Shown: positions 16,727 to 25,705 of the stretch, in pieces
How positions within the stretch are numbered: the first letter of the stretch is position 1
Layout: each line of letters opens with the position of its first letter
NCBI GenBank assembly: GCA_028822585.1
Contig: JAPKDL010000018.1
Span: 1-40,658 of the forward strand
Source of the DNA: Alphaproteobacteria bacterium
Lineage (GTDB): Bacteria; Pseudomonadota; Alphaproteobacteria; UBA8366; GCA-2717185
Length of the DNA stretch: 40,658 bases
Reading direction: 5' to 3'
Program-made: the position numbers and the translations under genes
Notes under the pieces: generated by a model
Told to the model about the DNA's origin: nothing
Databases searched by the model: none
The model's input: only the letters and a program-made list of their open reading frames with translations

Positions 16727-17564
16727 CGGCGACCATCTTTTGTTTCTGGACGCCCATGCCGTCGACGCCTAACCGCACGGTGTCGCCAGGTTTCAAGAAG
16801 ACTCGGGGTTTTTGCCCCATGCCTACGCCCGGGGGCGTTCCCGTCGCCACGACATCTCCCGGTTGTAACGACATGAACTTGCTTAGATAGCTGATTAGAT
16901 ATTGTACGCCATAGACCATCGTATTGGTGTTGCCATTCTGGTAGCGATGACCGTTGACTTCGGTCCATAACCCTAACGCCTGCGGGTCGGCCACTTCGTC
17001 CGCTGTCACTAGCCAAGGGCCAAGCGGACCGAAGGTGTCGCAGCTTTTACCTTTGGTCCATTGGCCTTCCATTCGGATTTGAAAATTTCGTTCGGACACG
17101 TCGTTGACGACGCAATAACCGGCCACATGGGACATCGCATCGGCTTCGTTGATATATTTGCCGCCCTTGCCGATAACGAAGCCAAGTTCGACCTCCCAGT
17201 CGGTTTGCTCGGAATCACGAGGGATGATCACGTCATCATTAGGGCCCTGGATGGCGCTGTTGGCTTTCATGAACAAGATTGGTTCCGAGGGCACTTCACC
17301 GCCGGTTTCGGCGGCGTGATCGGAATAGTTCAATCCAATGCACATGAATTTTCCAACATTTCCGACACACGCGCCGATGCGAGGCGACCCATCGACCTTG
17401 GGCAGGGAGGCGGGGTCGATCGCTTTCAATTTTTCAATTGAATCCGGTAATAAGGCGTCGCCGCTAATGTCGGCGATAGCTCCGGAAAGATCTCGAATGG
17501 CACCATCGGCGTCCAATACACCAGGCTTTTCGGCACCTGCCGGTCCATAACGTAAAAGTTTCAT
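16719..17564 (-). CDS. fumarylacetoacetate hydrolase family protein
   Basis: The 281-residue protein has the FAH fold, used for hydrolysis, isomerisation or decarboxylation of 2-keto or acylpyruvate compounds. Metal ligands are visible as Glu124 and Glu126 in DWEVELGFVIG and Asp155 in VVNDVSERN. SGSS-type variation is absent; the substrate loop reads QWTKGKSCDTFGPLGPWLV and the C-terminal TGTPPGVGMG is typical of the 2-hydroxyhepta-2,4-diene-1,7-dioate isomerase group. The substrate cannot be fixed. The upstream aminotransferase ends 93 nt before its start, and its own stop overlaps the likely start of the DUF455 gene. Confidence 0.9.
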   Translation of the reverse strand: MKLLRYGPAGAEKPGVLDADGAIRDLSGAIADISGDALLPDSIEKLKAIDPASLPKVDGSPRIGACVGNVGKFMCIGLNYSDHAAETGGEVPSEPILFMKANSAIQGPNDDVIIPRDSEQTDWEVELGFVIGKGGKYINEADAMSHVAGYCVVNDVSERNFQIRMEGQWTKGKSCDTFGPLGPWLVTADEVADPQALGLWTEVNGHRYQNGNTNTMVYGVQYLISYLSKFMSLQPGDVVATGTPPGVGMGQKPRVFLKPGDTVRLGVDGMGVQKQKMVADS

Positions 17565-17657
17565 TGTGTTTCTAACTCCCTGTTTTCGCGCTGTGCGCGT
17601 GTCAAACCCCGATCCAAGTAGGTGTATTGCAAGCGCCGTGAAGATTCAATCGGGACA

Positions 17658-18830
17658 CTAGCGAAGCATTGCTGCGATTCGATCCATCGCCGTGCGCAGT
17701 AATTTCGGTTCCTGGGCGAAGCAGAGGCGTATCCAGCCCTCACTATCGTCGCCAAACGAGATTCCCGGCGCCACGCCGACACGCGCTTCGCGCACCAAAC
17801 GTTTCGCCAACGCCATGGAGTCGGTTTCGCCTTCGATGGCGAAAAAGGCGTAGAAGGCGGCCTCCGGCGGCGAAATTTGAATTCGGTTCACGCGGCCCAG
17901 AATATCACACACGATGTCACGACCGGCTTCGCAATAATCGCGGAATTCATCAACGAAGGGCTCGCATTGTTCGATGGCGGCAAGACCGCCGGCTTGAACA
18001 AAGGCGGGCGAGTTGCTGTTGGTCAGCTGTACGATGGAGCCCAAAGTTTTGAAAACGGACGGCGGCGCGGTCAACCAACCAAGGCGCCAGCCGGTCATGG
18101 CCCAGCTTTTGGAAAAGCTATTAACTGCAAAGACAGCGTCCTCGGGATCGCAAATATCCAGAAACGATGGCGATGTCGGTCGGTCATAAACGATCCGCTT
18201 GTAGACTTCGTCAGCGATCACCCAAATGCCACGGTCGCGCGCGAAATCCAGAATTGCCTGCTGTTCCACCGTCGAACACATCCATCCTGTCGGATTGTTG
18301 GGGGAGTTTATGAACAGCGCCTTGGTGCGGCCATCGCAGGCGTCAAACAATTGATCCAGATCTAGTCGCCAACGCCCATTGTTGCCATAGGCTAAAGCGA
18401 CACGGCGCGGCTCCGCGCCCATGATCGTGACCGCGCCATCGGCATTCGGCCATACCGGCGTGACCAAAACTACGTTGTCCCCGGCGTCGCAAATAGTTTG
18501 TAACGCGACATGTAATGCGGTCATGCCGGACGCGGTGACGGTGATGCGGTCTGGAAGAATGTCCCGCCCATGCAAAACACTGTCATAGACCGCGATGGCG
18601 TTGCGCAATTCATCGACGCCACTTTCCGCCTGATAGAAGGTATCGCCCCTGTTGAGAGAGTCAATCAATGCACGGCGCGGAATATCCGGTGTCGGTAAGT
18701 CGGATTCGCCATACCATAGCGGGATAATATCGTCGAATTGCGCACCGTAGGTCGAGATGTCGGTAATGCCTTGAGGGCGCAACGTTGCGATGGAATTCCG
18801 AATTGGTGCAGGGCGAATGTGGGCCTTCAT
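17658..18830 (-). CDS. class I/II pyridoxal-phosphate aminotransferase
   Basis: This 390-residue PLP enzyme shows NPTG at 179-182, ADEVYKR at 207-213 and Lys241 in NSFSKSWAMTGWRLGW. It is clearly a different paralogue from the aminotransferase at 6523. The start MKAHIRPAP at 18830 is chosen because its ATG overlaps the TGA of bcp (ATGA), a common coupling arrangement; the frame upstream lies within bcp. The amino donor is not predictable. It belongs to the glnE-bcp-aminotransferase-FAH-DUF455 unit. Confidence 0.92.
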   Translation of the reverse strand: MKAHIRPAPIRNSIATLRPQGITDISTYGAQFDDIIPLWYGESDLPTPDIPRRALIDSLNRGDTFYQAESGVDELRNAIAVYDSVLHGRDILPDRITVTASGMTALHVALQTICDAGDNVVLVTPVWPNADGAVTIMGAEPRRVALAYGNNGRWRLDLDQLFDACDGRTKALFINSPNNPTGWMCSTVEQQAILDFARDRGIWVIADEVYKRIVYDRPTSPSFLDICDPEDAVFAVNSFSKSWAMTGWRLGWLTAPPSVFKTLGSIVQLTNSNSPAFVQAGGLAAIEQCEPFVDEFRDYCEAGRDIVCDILGRVNRIQISPPEAAFYAFFAIEGETDSMALAKRLVREARVGVAPGISFGDDSEGWIRLCFAQEPKLLRTAMDRIAAMLR

Positions 18831-19294
18831 GATAAGGCTTTCGCGGCGTCGAGCACCTTTTCCACATGGTTTTTGACACGAACCTTGCGCCAAACGTCCT
18901 GTATTACGCCTAACTTGTCGATGAGGAACGTGCTGCGCTCGATCCCCATGTATTTCCGGCCATACAGATTTTTTTCAACCCAAACGCCGAAGGCGTCACA
19001 AATTTCACCAGATTGGTCGGAAACCAACGTGAAATTCAGGTCGTGCTTGGCTATGAAATTATCATGCTTTTTTACGGTGTCTTTCGAAACGCCGATAACC
19101 CGCGCTCCGGCTTCGGCAAAGTCCTTTTTTAGATCTCGAAAGGCGATAGCTTCGGTGGTGCAGCCCGGTGTGTTGTCCTTGGGATAGAAATAAACGATGA
19201 CGGCACCGCCTTTCATCGCCGATAGCGTCGCGGTTCCCGCACTGTCGGTGGGGGCGGTGAAATCAGGTGCGGCGTCGCCTTGGGTTAAATTCAT
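18827..19294 (-). CDS. bcp: thioredoxin-dependent peroxiredoxin, Bcp/PrxQ type
   Basis: The 155-residue peroxidase reduces hydroperoxides in the cytoplasm. The peroxidatic Cys45 lies in KDNTPGCTTEA. The usual resolving Cys five residues later is Ile50, so this enzyme must resolve through Cys99 (GEICDAFGVW), another protein or a small thiol; variants without that Cys are known in the family. The start overlaps the end of glnE by 32 nt, and the stop overlaps the following aminotransferase start (ATGA). A partner thioredoxin is not in the window. Confidence 0.94.
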   Translation of the reverse strand: MNLTQGDAAPDFTAPTDSAGTATLSAMKGGAVIVYFYPKDNTPGCTTEAIAFRDLKKDFAEAGARVIGVSKDTVKKHDNFIAKHDLNFTLVSDQSGEICDAFGVWVEKNLYGRKYMGIERSTFLIDKLGVIQDVWRKVRVKNHVEKVLDAAKALS

Positions 19295-22241
19295 GGGGTT
19301 CCTTCGATTCTGTAGCGATCATGGTGTTGAAGAGGGTTCTAACGCGATTGGCGGCAAAGTCCATTTCCGCTTCCAAGGCTGTCATGTTTTGTCTGCCGCC
19401 GGCGCGAACCAAGAGGTTGCGTTGGCCGATTGGCATCATTGACTCCGTTGCGGAATTTTCCGATGTCAGCCGCAATACGCACTGCAGATTTTGCCAGAGA
19501 CGCAAGGTTTCTATAAGAATTCGCGCGTCGCCAGAATCAAGAAAACCGGCGTCGCGTAGAATTTCGAGCGCTTCGAACGTGTTGGTTGAAAGGACTGCCA
19601 CGTTACTGGCGGCGTGTCTCAGCATCAAATATTGAGCGATGAATTCAATGTCGACGAGTCCGCCCGGACGGTGCTTGATGTCCCACGGTGAATGGCCTGG
19701 ATGTTCCTGAGCTATGCGGCGGCGCATTGTTGCGACGTCGGCCCGTAATATTTCCGGATCGCGCTGCACAGTCAGGGTTCGCATTAAAATGGCGGAAACA
19801 TGTTGCTCTAATTCAGGCGGGGAAGCCACGATACGCGCACGCGTTAACGCCATATTTTCCCACGTCCAAGCGCTTTCCGCGTGATAGCGATTGAACCCTT
19901 CCAAGCGCGATGCAATTGGTCCTTTGTTGCCCGAAGGCCGCAACCTCATGTCGATTTCGTATAGCGCGCCTTCCGCCGTCTGGACCGATAACGCGCTAAT
20001 CAGTCGCTGGGACAGTCGGGTGAAGTACAAACTGGGCGCCAGTGAGCGGTCCCCATCGGACCCCGTGGCGTCGGGATAATGATCGTAGATGAAAACGAGA
20101 TCCAGGTCGGAACGTGGTGCCATTTCCCGCCCTCCCAGTTTTCCAAACGCCACAATCGCCATGGCACCACCGGGAACCATTCCGTGTTGTTCCTCGAATT
20201 CGTCCTGTATTTTTCGCCACAACTCGGTGATAGCAGTGTCGGCGATGGCCGACAGGACGCTCCCGACGCCGGCGCCGTCGATCTGTCCGCGAAGAAGTTG
20301 GACGCCATTTTGAAACCGGTTGTCATTGGTCCAATGCCGGACGGCGTCCAGGACGTCTTGCAAATCGGACGTCTCCTTTAGCGATCGGGACAATGGGTCT
20401 AAGAACGGATCGGATTCATCGGTCGGTTCGAAAAAATCCGGCGTTAAAACAGCCTCTAGGCAGGAGGGATTGCGCCGCAGCCAGTCGGACATATGCGGCG
20501 CATTGCCCATGATTTCCACCACTAAATCCAACAAAGCCGGATTGGCGGTGAAGAGCGCAAACAATTGAACACCTGTTGGCAATCCCTGCAAAAATGTATC
20601 GAAATGAATTAAGGCTGCGTTGGGGTCGGCGGTGTCGGCAAAGGCCTTCAGTAATCGCGGCGTCAATTCCGTTAACCGTTGACGCGACCGTTCACTCCGA
20701 GTTGAATTGTATCGACCATGATGCCAGGCGCGAATGATCGAGGAGACGGTGCGGCCATCGACAAATCCCATATCCTCTATGTTTTTCATCGTATCGGGGT
20801 GATCGTCGGCGCCGGTAAAAACCAGCGCAACGCCGGCACCTAAATCTTCGGATTCCTCAAATAACGCAGCGTAGTGCCGCTCCACCAATTCCAGGTAATG
20901 CAAAAATTCATGCCGAAACGCAGATTCGGAATCGTGGCCTAGAAATATTGCGAGGCTTTGGATCCCATCATCGGTCTCGGGAATGTCGTGGGTCTGTGCG
21001 TCGTTGGTCATCTGTATCCGGTGTTCCACGCCGCGTAGATAGTGGTAGGCCTCGATCAGATCGTTCGCCGTTTCATCGACGATGTGTCCGTGTTTGGCTA
21101 ATGTCAGCAATGTTTCGCAAGTTCGACGTCCGCGCAGATCCGGGTTGCGTCCGCCCCAAATGAGTTGCTGGGTTTGTACGAAAAATTCAACCTCGCGAAT
21201 GCCCCCCCGCCCGAGCTTGACATTGTGTCCATTCACCGCCAATACACCGCCGCCACGGTGCGCGGTGATCTGCCGTTTGATGGAGTGAATGTCGTCGATT
21301 GCGGCGAAGTCGAGATTGCGACGCCAGATATAGGGTCGAAGGTTGCGTAGAAATTCCAGTCCAAGCGCGATGTCGCCGGCGACCGGGCGCGCTTTGATCA
21401 TTGCCGCGCGTTCCCAGTTCTGACCCATGCTTTCGTAATAATCCTCGGCGGCTTGCACGGAAACCGCCAAGGGTGTGGCCGCTGGGTCCGGTCGCAGCCG
21501 TAAATCCGTGCGGAAGACATAACCGTCCGCCGTTCGTTCGTCGATCATTCGCATCAAGGATCGCGTCAGGCGGACCAAGTCGCGGCGCAAACGATCCGGG
21601 TTGGGGCAATCTATTTTTTCCGGATCGTAGAGGACGATCAAATCAATGTCGCTGGAGTAGTTCAACTCCCGTGCGCCAAGTTTCCCCATGCCTAAAACCA
21701 CGTAACCGCATTTTTGTTGCGGGTCTTGGTCGTCGGCTAGTTTGATGACACCCTGCGCATCGGCTTCGCGCAACAAGCTGGAAAGTGCAATTTGTAATGC
21801 GCTTTCGGCGAAATCCGACAAGGCACCGGTCACTTGGTCGAGGTTCCAGGTTTTTGTGATATCCGCCAGCGCAATGAGCAACGCCGCTTTCCGCTTCGCG
21901 ATGCGCAACGTTGTCATGATCGTCGCTATGGTGGAGGTTTCAGCCGTGCTCTCTTCCATTTCGGCGAGCAGGCGTGGGAACATGACATCCGGTCCTTCAA
22001 GCAGACAATGGTGGAAGAAGGGTAATTCCAACACCAAACATTGCCCTAGAAACGGGCTGTTCCCGAAAATGGCGTCGAGCAAATTTCGGCCAAATTCATC
22101 GTCACACAAAATGTTCACGAACGCAGATAATTCGTTCTCATCGGTGGCAGCGTCACGGAGTCGTTCAATGCCGATGCGGGCGCGCGCCGCGTCGGAAGGA
22201 CCTGGAAGGTCGGGTCGGCCGAAAGTTACAAAGCGCTTCAT
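19263..22241 (-). CDS. glnE: bifunctional glutamine synthetase adenylyltransferase/deadenylase
   Basis: The 992-residue nitrogen regulator adds and removes AMP on glutamine synthetase. Two nucleotidyltransferase halves are visible: the N-terminal half with GMGKLGARELNYSSDIDLIVLYD (Asp198, Asp200) and the C-terminal half with AFGKLGGREMAPRSDLDLVFIYD. The adjacent GlnD_UR-type helical regions (HNVKLGRGGIREVEFFVQ, IKHRPGGLVDIEFIAQYL) follow each. Length matches the family. The start at 22241 gives MKRFVTFGRP. It is divergent from the YhdP-like gene (114 nt between starts) and is the first gene of the minus-strand unit down to 15917. Confidence 0.96.
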   Translation of the reverse strand: MKRFVTFGRPDLPGPSDAARARIGIERLRDAATDENELSAFVNILCDDEFGRNLLDAIFGNSPFLGQCLVLELPFFHHCLLEGPDVMFPRLLAEMEESTAETSTIATIMTTLRIAKRKAALLIALADITKTWNLDQVTGALSDFAESALQIALSSLLREADAQGVIKLADDQDPQQKCGYVVLGMGKLGARELNYSSDIDLIVLYDPEKIDCPNPDRLRRDLVRLTRSLMRMIDERTADGYVFRTDLRLRPDPAATPLAVSVQAAEDYYESMGQNWERAAMIKARPVAGDIALGLEFLRNLRPYIWRRNLDFAAIDDIHSIKRQITAHRGGGVLAVNGHNVKLGRGGIREVEFFVQTQQLIWGGRNPDLRGRRTCETLLTLAKHGHIVDETANDLIEAYHYLRGVEHRIQMTNDAQTHDIPETDDGIQSLAIFLGHDSESAFRHEFLHYLELVERHYAALFEESEDLGAGVALVFTGADDHPDTMKNIEDMGFVDGRTVSSIIRAWHHGRYNSTRSERSRQRLTELTPRLLKAFADTADPNAALIHFDTFLQGLPTGVQLFALFTANPALLDLVVEIMGNAPHMSDWLRRNPSCLEAVLTPDFFEPTDESDPFLDPLSRSLKETSDLQDVLDAVRHWTNDNRFQNGVQLLRGQIDGAGVGSVLSAIADTAITELWRKIQDEFEEQHGMVPGGAMAIVAFGKLGGREMAPRSDLDLVFIYDHYPDATGSDGDRSLAPSLYFTRLSQRLISALSVQTAEGALYEIDMRLRPSGNKGPIASRLEGFNRYHAESAWTWENMALTRARIVASPPELEQHVSAILMRTLTVQRDPEILRADVATMRRRIAQEHPGHSPWDIKHRPGGLVDIEFIAQYLMLRHAASNVAVLSTNTFEALEILRDAGFLDSGDARILIETLRLWQNLQCVLRLTSENSATESMMPIGQRNLLVRAGGRQNMTALEAEMDFAANRVRTLFNTMIATESKEPHEFNPRRRRT

Positions 22242-22355
22242 AATGCCGCTAACATGTTACGTGGATAAACAAATCGAATCATGCGATGAATGCAGGCATA
22301 AAAGGTGCGTGATCTGGTTCACGTGGTCAAGGATCGATAGGGGACGGCCGGTAAG

Positions 22356-25300
22356 GTGATCCGACGTACATCTGTTTTCATTCTGGAAATATTCGCGGGC
22401 CTTGTCGCTGGTGGCGTCATCGTGGCGCTTGTCGGCGTTTGGTTGTTATCAAGCGGGCCGGTCAGCTTGACGTTTCTGACGCCTTATATTGAACGGGCAC
22501 TGTCGCCTGAGGATGGAACACTAACAGTCGAAATTGAAGACACGCGGTTGATTTGGGCCGGTTGGATCCGCGCTGTCGATATCCGGGTGGACAATGTCCG
22601 CTTGTTGAATTTTGAACGAGAAGAACTCGCCGTTTTGCCGCAAGTGGCCATTGGATTGTCCATAAAGGCGATGATGCGGGGTATCGTTGCGCCAGTAAGC
22701 TTGGAGATCATCTCGCCAAAGGTAGCGGGTGTGCGGACTAAGGACAGCCATTTAAATTTTGGTTTTTCGAGCAATGATTCGACTCAACGGTCACTGGAAA
22801 CCGAAATGTTGTCGCGTTTGGTTACAGACCTTTTGGGGGCTCCGGATCCGTCACGACCATTTGGGTATTTAAAAAAGGTCAGCATTCGCAATGCAGATCT
22901 CTCGTTTGAGGATCGAAAATTAGGCAATTTTTGGAGCGCCCAAAGTTCGGATATGGAGTTTCGACGGGACCGGACAGGAATCAAGGTCTTGGGTGCCCTT
23001 GACCTTGTTCTGGACGGGAAAAAAAGCCGCGTTGATGGCTCGATTGTGTTCAATTCGTCGAGCGAAAATTTGGATATTGAATTACGGTTTGACGGGTTTG
23101 AGCCCGGCCTGGTCACGCGCCATTCAGGCATTGAGCTAGTCCGCAAACTCTCGGCCTTTAATTTATCGCTTTCCGGTGAACTTGGCGTGCGGATGAACAT
23201 CGATGGGTTGGTTAAATCCGTTCGGTTGGATTTGTCGTCGCGCCTTGGGGAGGCGAGTGGTCGCCTGACGTTTCATCCGGACGGCTATAATTACACGGCT
23301 AAATTCGATATTGGCGGCGTGCCGGTCGCTCGCTTGGCCGAGGTCATGCCCGAGTATAATGGTTTGGCGGCCTTCCAGGCGAGTGCTTCCGGCGCGGTGA
23401 CGTTGGAGGGTGCCATTGACGGTCGAATTGGCGTGGTTGATTTCGATCTTCAGATTAGCGACGGAGTGTTGGAGGCACCGAACGCCTTGGCGGCGCCTAT
23501 TAAATTCAAGAGTGGCCGTTTGAGCGGTCGCATCGAAGAGGATTTGTCGCAATTTCAAATTCGCGAGGCGTCTCTAGCGTTGGAGCAAGGTGCGGTGTCG
23601 GTCCATATTTCGGGTTGGCGAGTCGGCGCGGGCTTCGATATTAGCCTTGATGGTGTCGCGACTGATTTGACCCTTCAAACTTTCCGCGCCTCATGGCCAC
23701 CCTCCCTTTTGTCGAGCGCCCGGGATTGGCTCATGGAGAATGTAACCACGGCCAACATTGAAGACGCTCGGTTTGGAATGGTCGCCCATATTAAAAATGG
23801 TGATCTTGATCAAGCCGAGGTTGGGTCGGTGAACGGGTCGGCGCGTGTATCGGGCGGGACCGTTGCATATTTAAAACCGTTGCCGCCGCTGACCGGGGTC
23901 GCCATGGACATGACCTTCACCAAAAACCGTTTTGATATCGCCGCGCGACGGGGCCGATCGGGCGATCTTATCATGCGTAACGGGACGGTGCGAATCAACG
24001 GCTTGAGCGAATATGATCAGGACATTGCAATTGACATGGTTATTGAAGGGCCGGTTAACGCCGCCGTTGCAATCCTGGGACAGGAACCGTTGAATCTATT
24101 TCAAGAACTTGAACTGGTGCGAGCGGATATCCGCGGCGACATGGCTGTACAGCTGAAGCTCCAATTTCCTTTGACCTTTGCGTTACGTTCCACCGATGTG
24201 GGTCTAGCGGCGGCCGCCAATTTGCGTGATGTTGCGATGGATACGAACATTAACAATTTGAGTCTGAGCGGAGCCGAATTGACCTTGCAGCTTACCGGGC
24301 AGGAAATGGATATCATGGGGACGGGCGCGTTGAATGGCGTTCCGGCAAAAATTAGATGGCGCGAAGAATTTTCGAGACCGGGCGGCGTGCGGAGCCATGT
24401 GGAGGTTTCGGGTCGATTAGGAAATGAAGATCGTAAGGCGTTGGGGATTCCTGAATTATCCTATGTCTCTGGCGAGATGTCTGTCAATGTTGGCTACACA
24501 AACTTCGTCGATGGTCACGGTGAAGTTATCGTCAAAGGGGATTTGACGGCAACCGATGTGAACGTTCCGGATATTGGCTGGCGCAAGCAGAGTGGCGCAC
24601 CGGGCAATTTGAATTTTTTCATGAAAATACAGAAGGACGGCACCGTCGTTTTTGAAGATTTTCGGTTCACGACTCCGGAAATGCAATTGGATGCACGCAT
24701 TACGCCAAACGTTGGGTTTTCCGGCGTGCGTCGTGTTGAGTTGCGAAATTTTCAATACGCAGGCAATCAAGTGCAGGGGACAGTTCAAAAGCTTGATGGT
24801 GGGGGATATGATTTGCGGTTATTCGGTCGCCAAATTGATGTGTCTTCTTTTTTGAAGGGAGTCGAGGATATTGGCGATTTGTCGAAAGAGGCGCAGCTGC
24901 CGCCGCTCTTCATAGAGGCTAAATTCGACAACGTCTTGATCGGGGAGGGGCGGCGGTTGGATAACGTGACGGCGGCGTTGCGCCGGACTGGACGGCATTG
25001 GACCCAGATTGGGGTGCGGGGTGGGTTTGGAAAAACTGGTCGGGTTCAAATCAATTATGGCCCTGTACGGAAAGGTCATGCGTTACGAATTTCAAGTAAC
25101 GACGCTGGTCAGGCGCTCTCGGCGTTAGGCTGGTCGAAGCGCATCAAAGGTGGCAGCATGATTGTCGTTGGTCGCCAAACGGCGCCTGGAACGCCCATGA
25201 CCGGACGTTTTCAGTTTGGCCGTTTCAAGGCAACGGAAGCCCCCGCACTGGCGCGTATTCTTCAAGTCTTATCCCTGACAGGTATCTTCAGCGCCTTGAA

Positions 25301-25697
25301 CCAACAAGGGCTGGATTTCGAAACGTTTGAAGGGGAGTATAACTATTTTGGCGGCGTGCTCAGTTTTCCTCGCGCGCGCGCCTTTGGCTCTGATTTGGGC
25401 ATTACGACGAAAGGGAATATTTTCCTGCACAACGACACCGTGGAGCTGAGCGGAACCGTGGTGCCTTCATATACGGTCAATCGGGTGCTTGGAAAAATTC
25501 CTATTTTGGGAGGGCTGTTGACAGGGGGAAAAGATGAAGGGTTATTCGCAGCAAATTATAAAATGAATGGGCCGCTCGAAGATCCAAAGGTTAACGTTAA
25601 TCCATTATCCATCCTGGCACCGGGAATTTTGCGCCGCCTGTTCAGCGGCGATGTCGAGCCATTGAATGAACCCGAATTCGAAAACGCCTCGGAATAA
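22356..25697 (+). CDS. AsmA/YhdP-like envelope protein (DUF3971 and AsmA-like C-terminal region)
   Basis: The 1113-residue protein has one N-terminal transmembrane helix (about 5-31) and then a long beta-rich periplasmic region. The N-terminal third reads like DUF3971 (TPYIERALSPEDGTLTVEIEDTRLIWAG). The C-terminus (FETFEGEYNYFGGVLSF, GSDLGITTKGNIFLHNDTVELSGTVVP, ILGGLLTGGKDEGLFAANYKMNGPLEDPKVNVNPLS; quoted in separate parts) is typical of AsmA-like proteins. The family forms lipid-carrying bridges between the membranes; that role here is by homology. The start is GTG at 22356 with no strong ribosome site. It is convergent with tyrS with an 8-nt gap. Confidence 0.85.
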   Translation: MIRRTSVFILEIFAGLVAGGVIVALVGVWLLSSGPVSLTFLTPYIERALSPEDGTLTVEIEDTRLIWAGWIRAVDIRVDNVRLLNFEREELAVLPQVAIGLSIKAMMRGIVAPVSLEIISPKVAGVRTKDSHLNFGFSSNDSTQRSLETEMLSRLVTDLLGAPDPSRPFGYLKKVSIRNADLSFEDRKLGNFWSAQSSDMEFRRDRTGIKVLGALDLVLDGKKSRVDGSIVFNSSSENLDIELRFDGFEPGLVTRHSGIELVRKLSAFNLSLSGELGVRMNIDGLVKSVRLDLSSRLGEASGRLTFHPDGYNYTAKFDIGGVPVARLAEVMPEYNGLAAFQASASGAVTLEGAIDGRIGVVDFDLQISDGVLEAPNALAAPIKFKSGRLSGRIEEDLSQFQIREASLALEQGAVSVHISGWRVGAGFDISLDGVATDLTLQTFRASWPPSLLSSARDWLMENVTTANIEDARFGMVAHIKNGDLDQAEVGSVNGSARVSGGTVAYLKPLPPLTGVAMDMTFTKNRFDIAARRGRSGDLIMRNGTVRINGLSEYDQDIAIDMVIEGPVNAAVAILGQEPLNLFQELELVRADIRGDMAVQLKLQFPLTFALRSTDVGLAAAANLRDVAMDTNINNLSLSGAELTLQLTGQEMDIMGTGALNGVPAKIRWREEFSRPGGVRSHVEVSGRLGNEDRKALGIPELSYVSGEMSVNVGYTNFVDGHGEVIVKGDLTATDVNVPDIGWRKQSGAPGNLNFFMKIQKDGTVVFEDFRFTTPEMQLDARITPNVGFSGVRRVELRNFQYAGNQVQGTVQKLDGGGYDLRLFGRQIDVSSFLKGVEDIGDLSKEAQLPPLFIEAKFDNVLIGEGRRLDNVTAALRRTGRHWTQIGVRGGFGKTGRVQINYGPVRKGHALRISSNDAGQALSALGWSKRIKGGSMIVVGRQTAPGTPMTGRFQFGRFKATEAPALARILQVLSLTGIFSALNQQGLDFETFEGEYNYFGGVLSFPRARAFGSDLGITTKGNIFLHNDTVELSGTVVPSYTVNRVLGKIPILGGLLTGGKDEGLFAANYKMNGPLEDPKVNVNPLSILAPGILRRLFSGDVEPLNEPEFENASE

Positions 25698-25705
25698 CCT
25701 TTTGC

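Noticed and set aside
17587-17599. Perfect hairpin CGCGC-TGT-GCGCG between the aminotransferase and FAH genes
   Set aside because: On the minus strand it is followed by A residues, not T, so it is not a terminator; it may be chance in GC-rich sequence.
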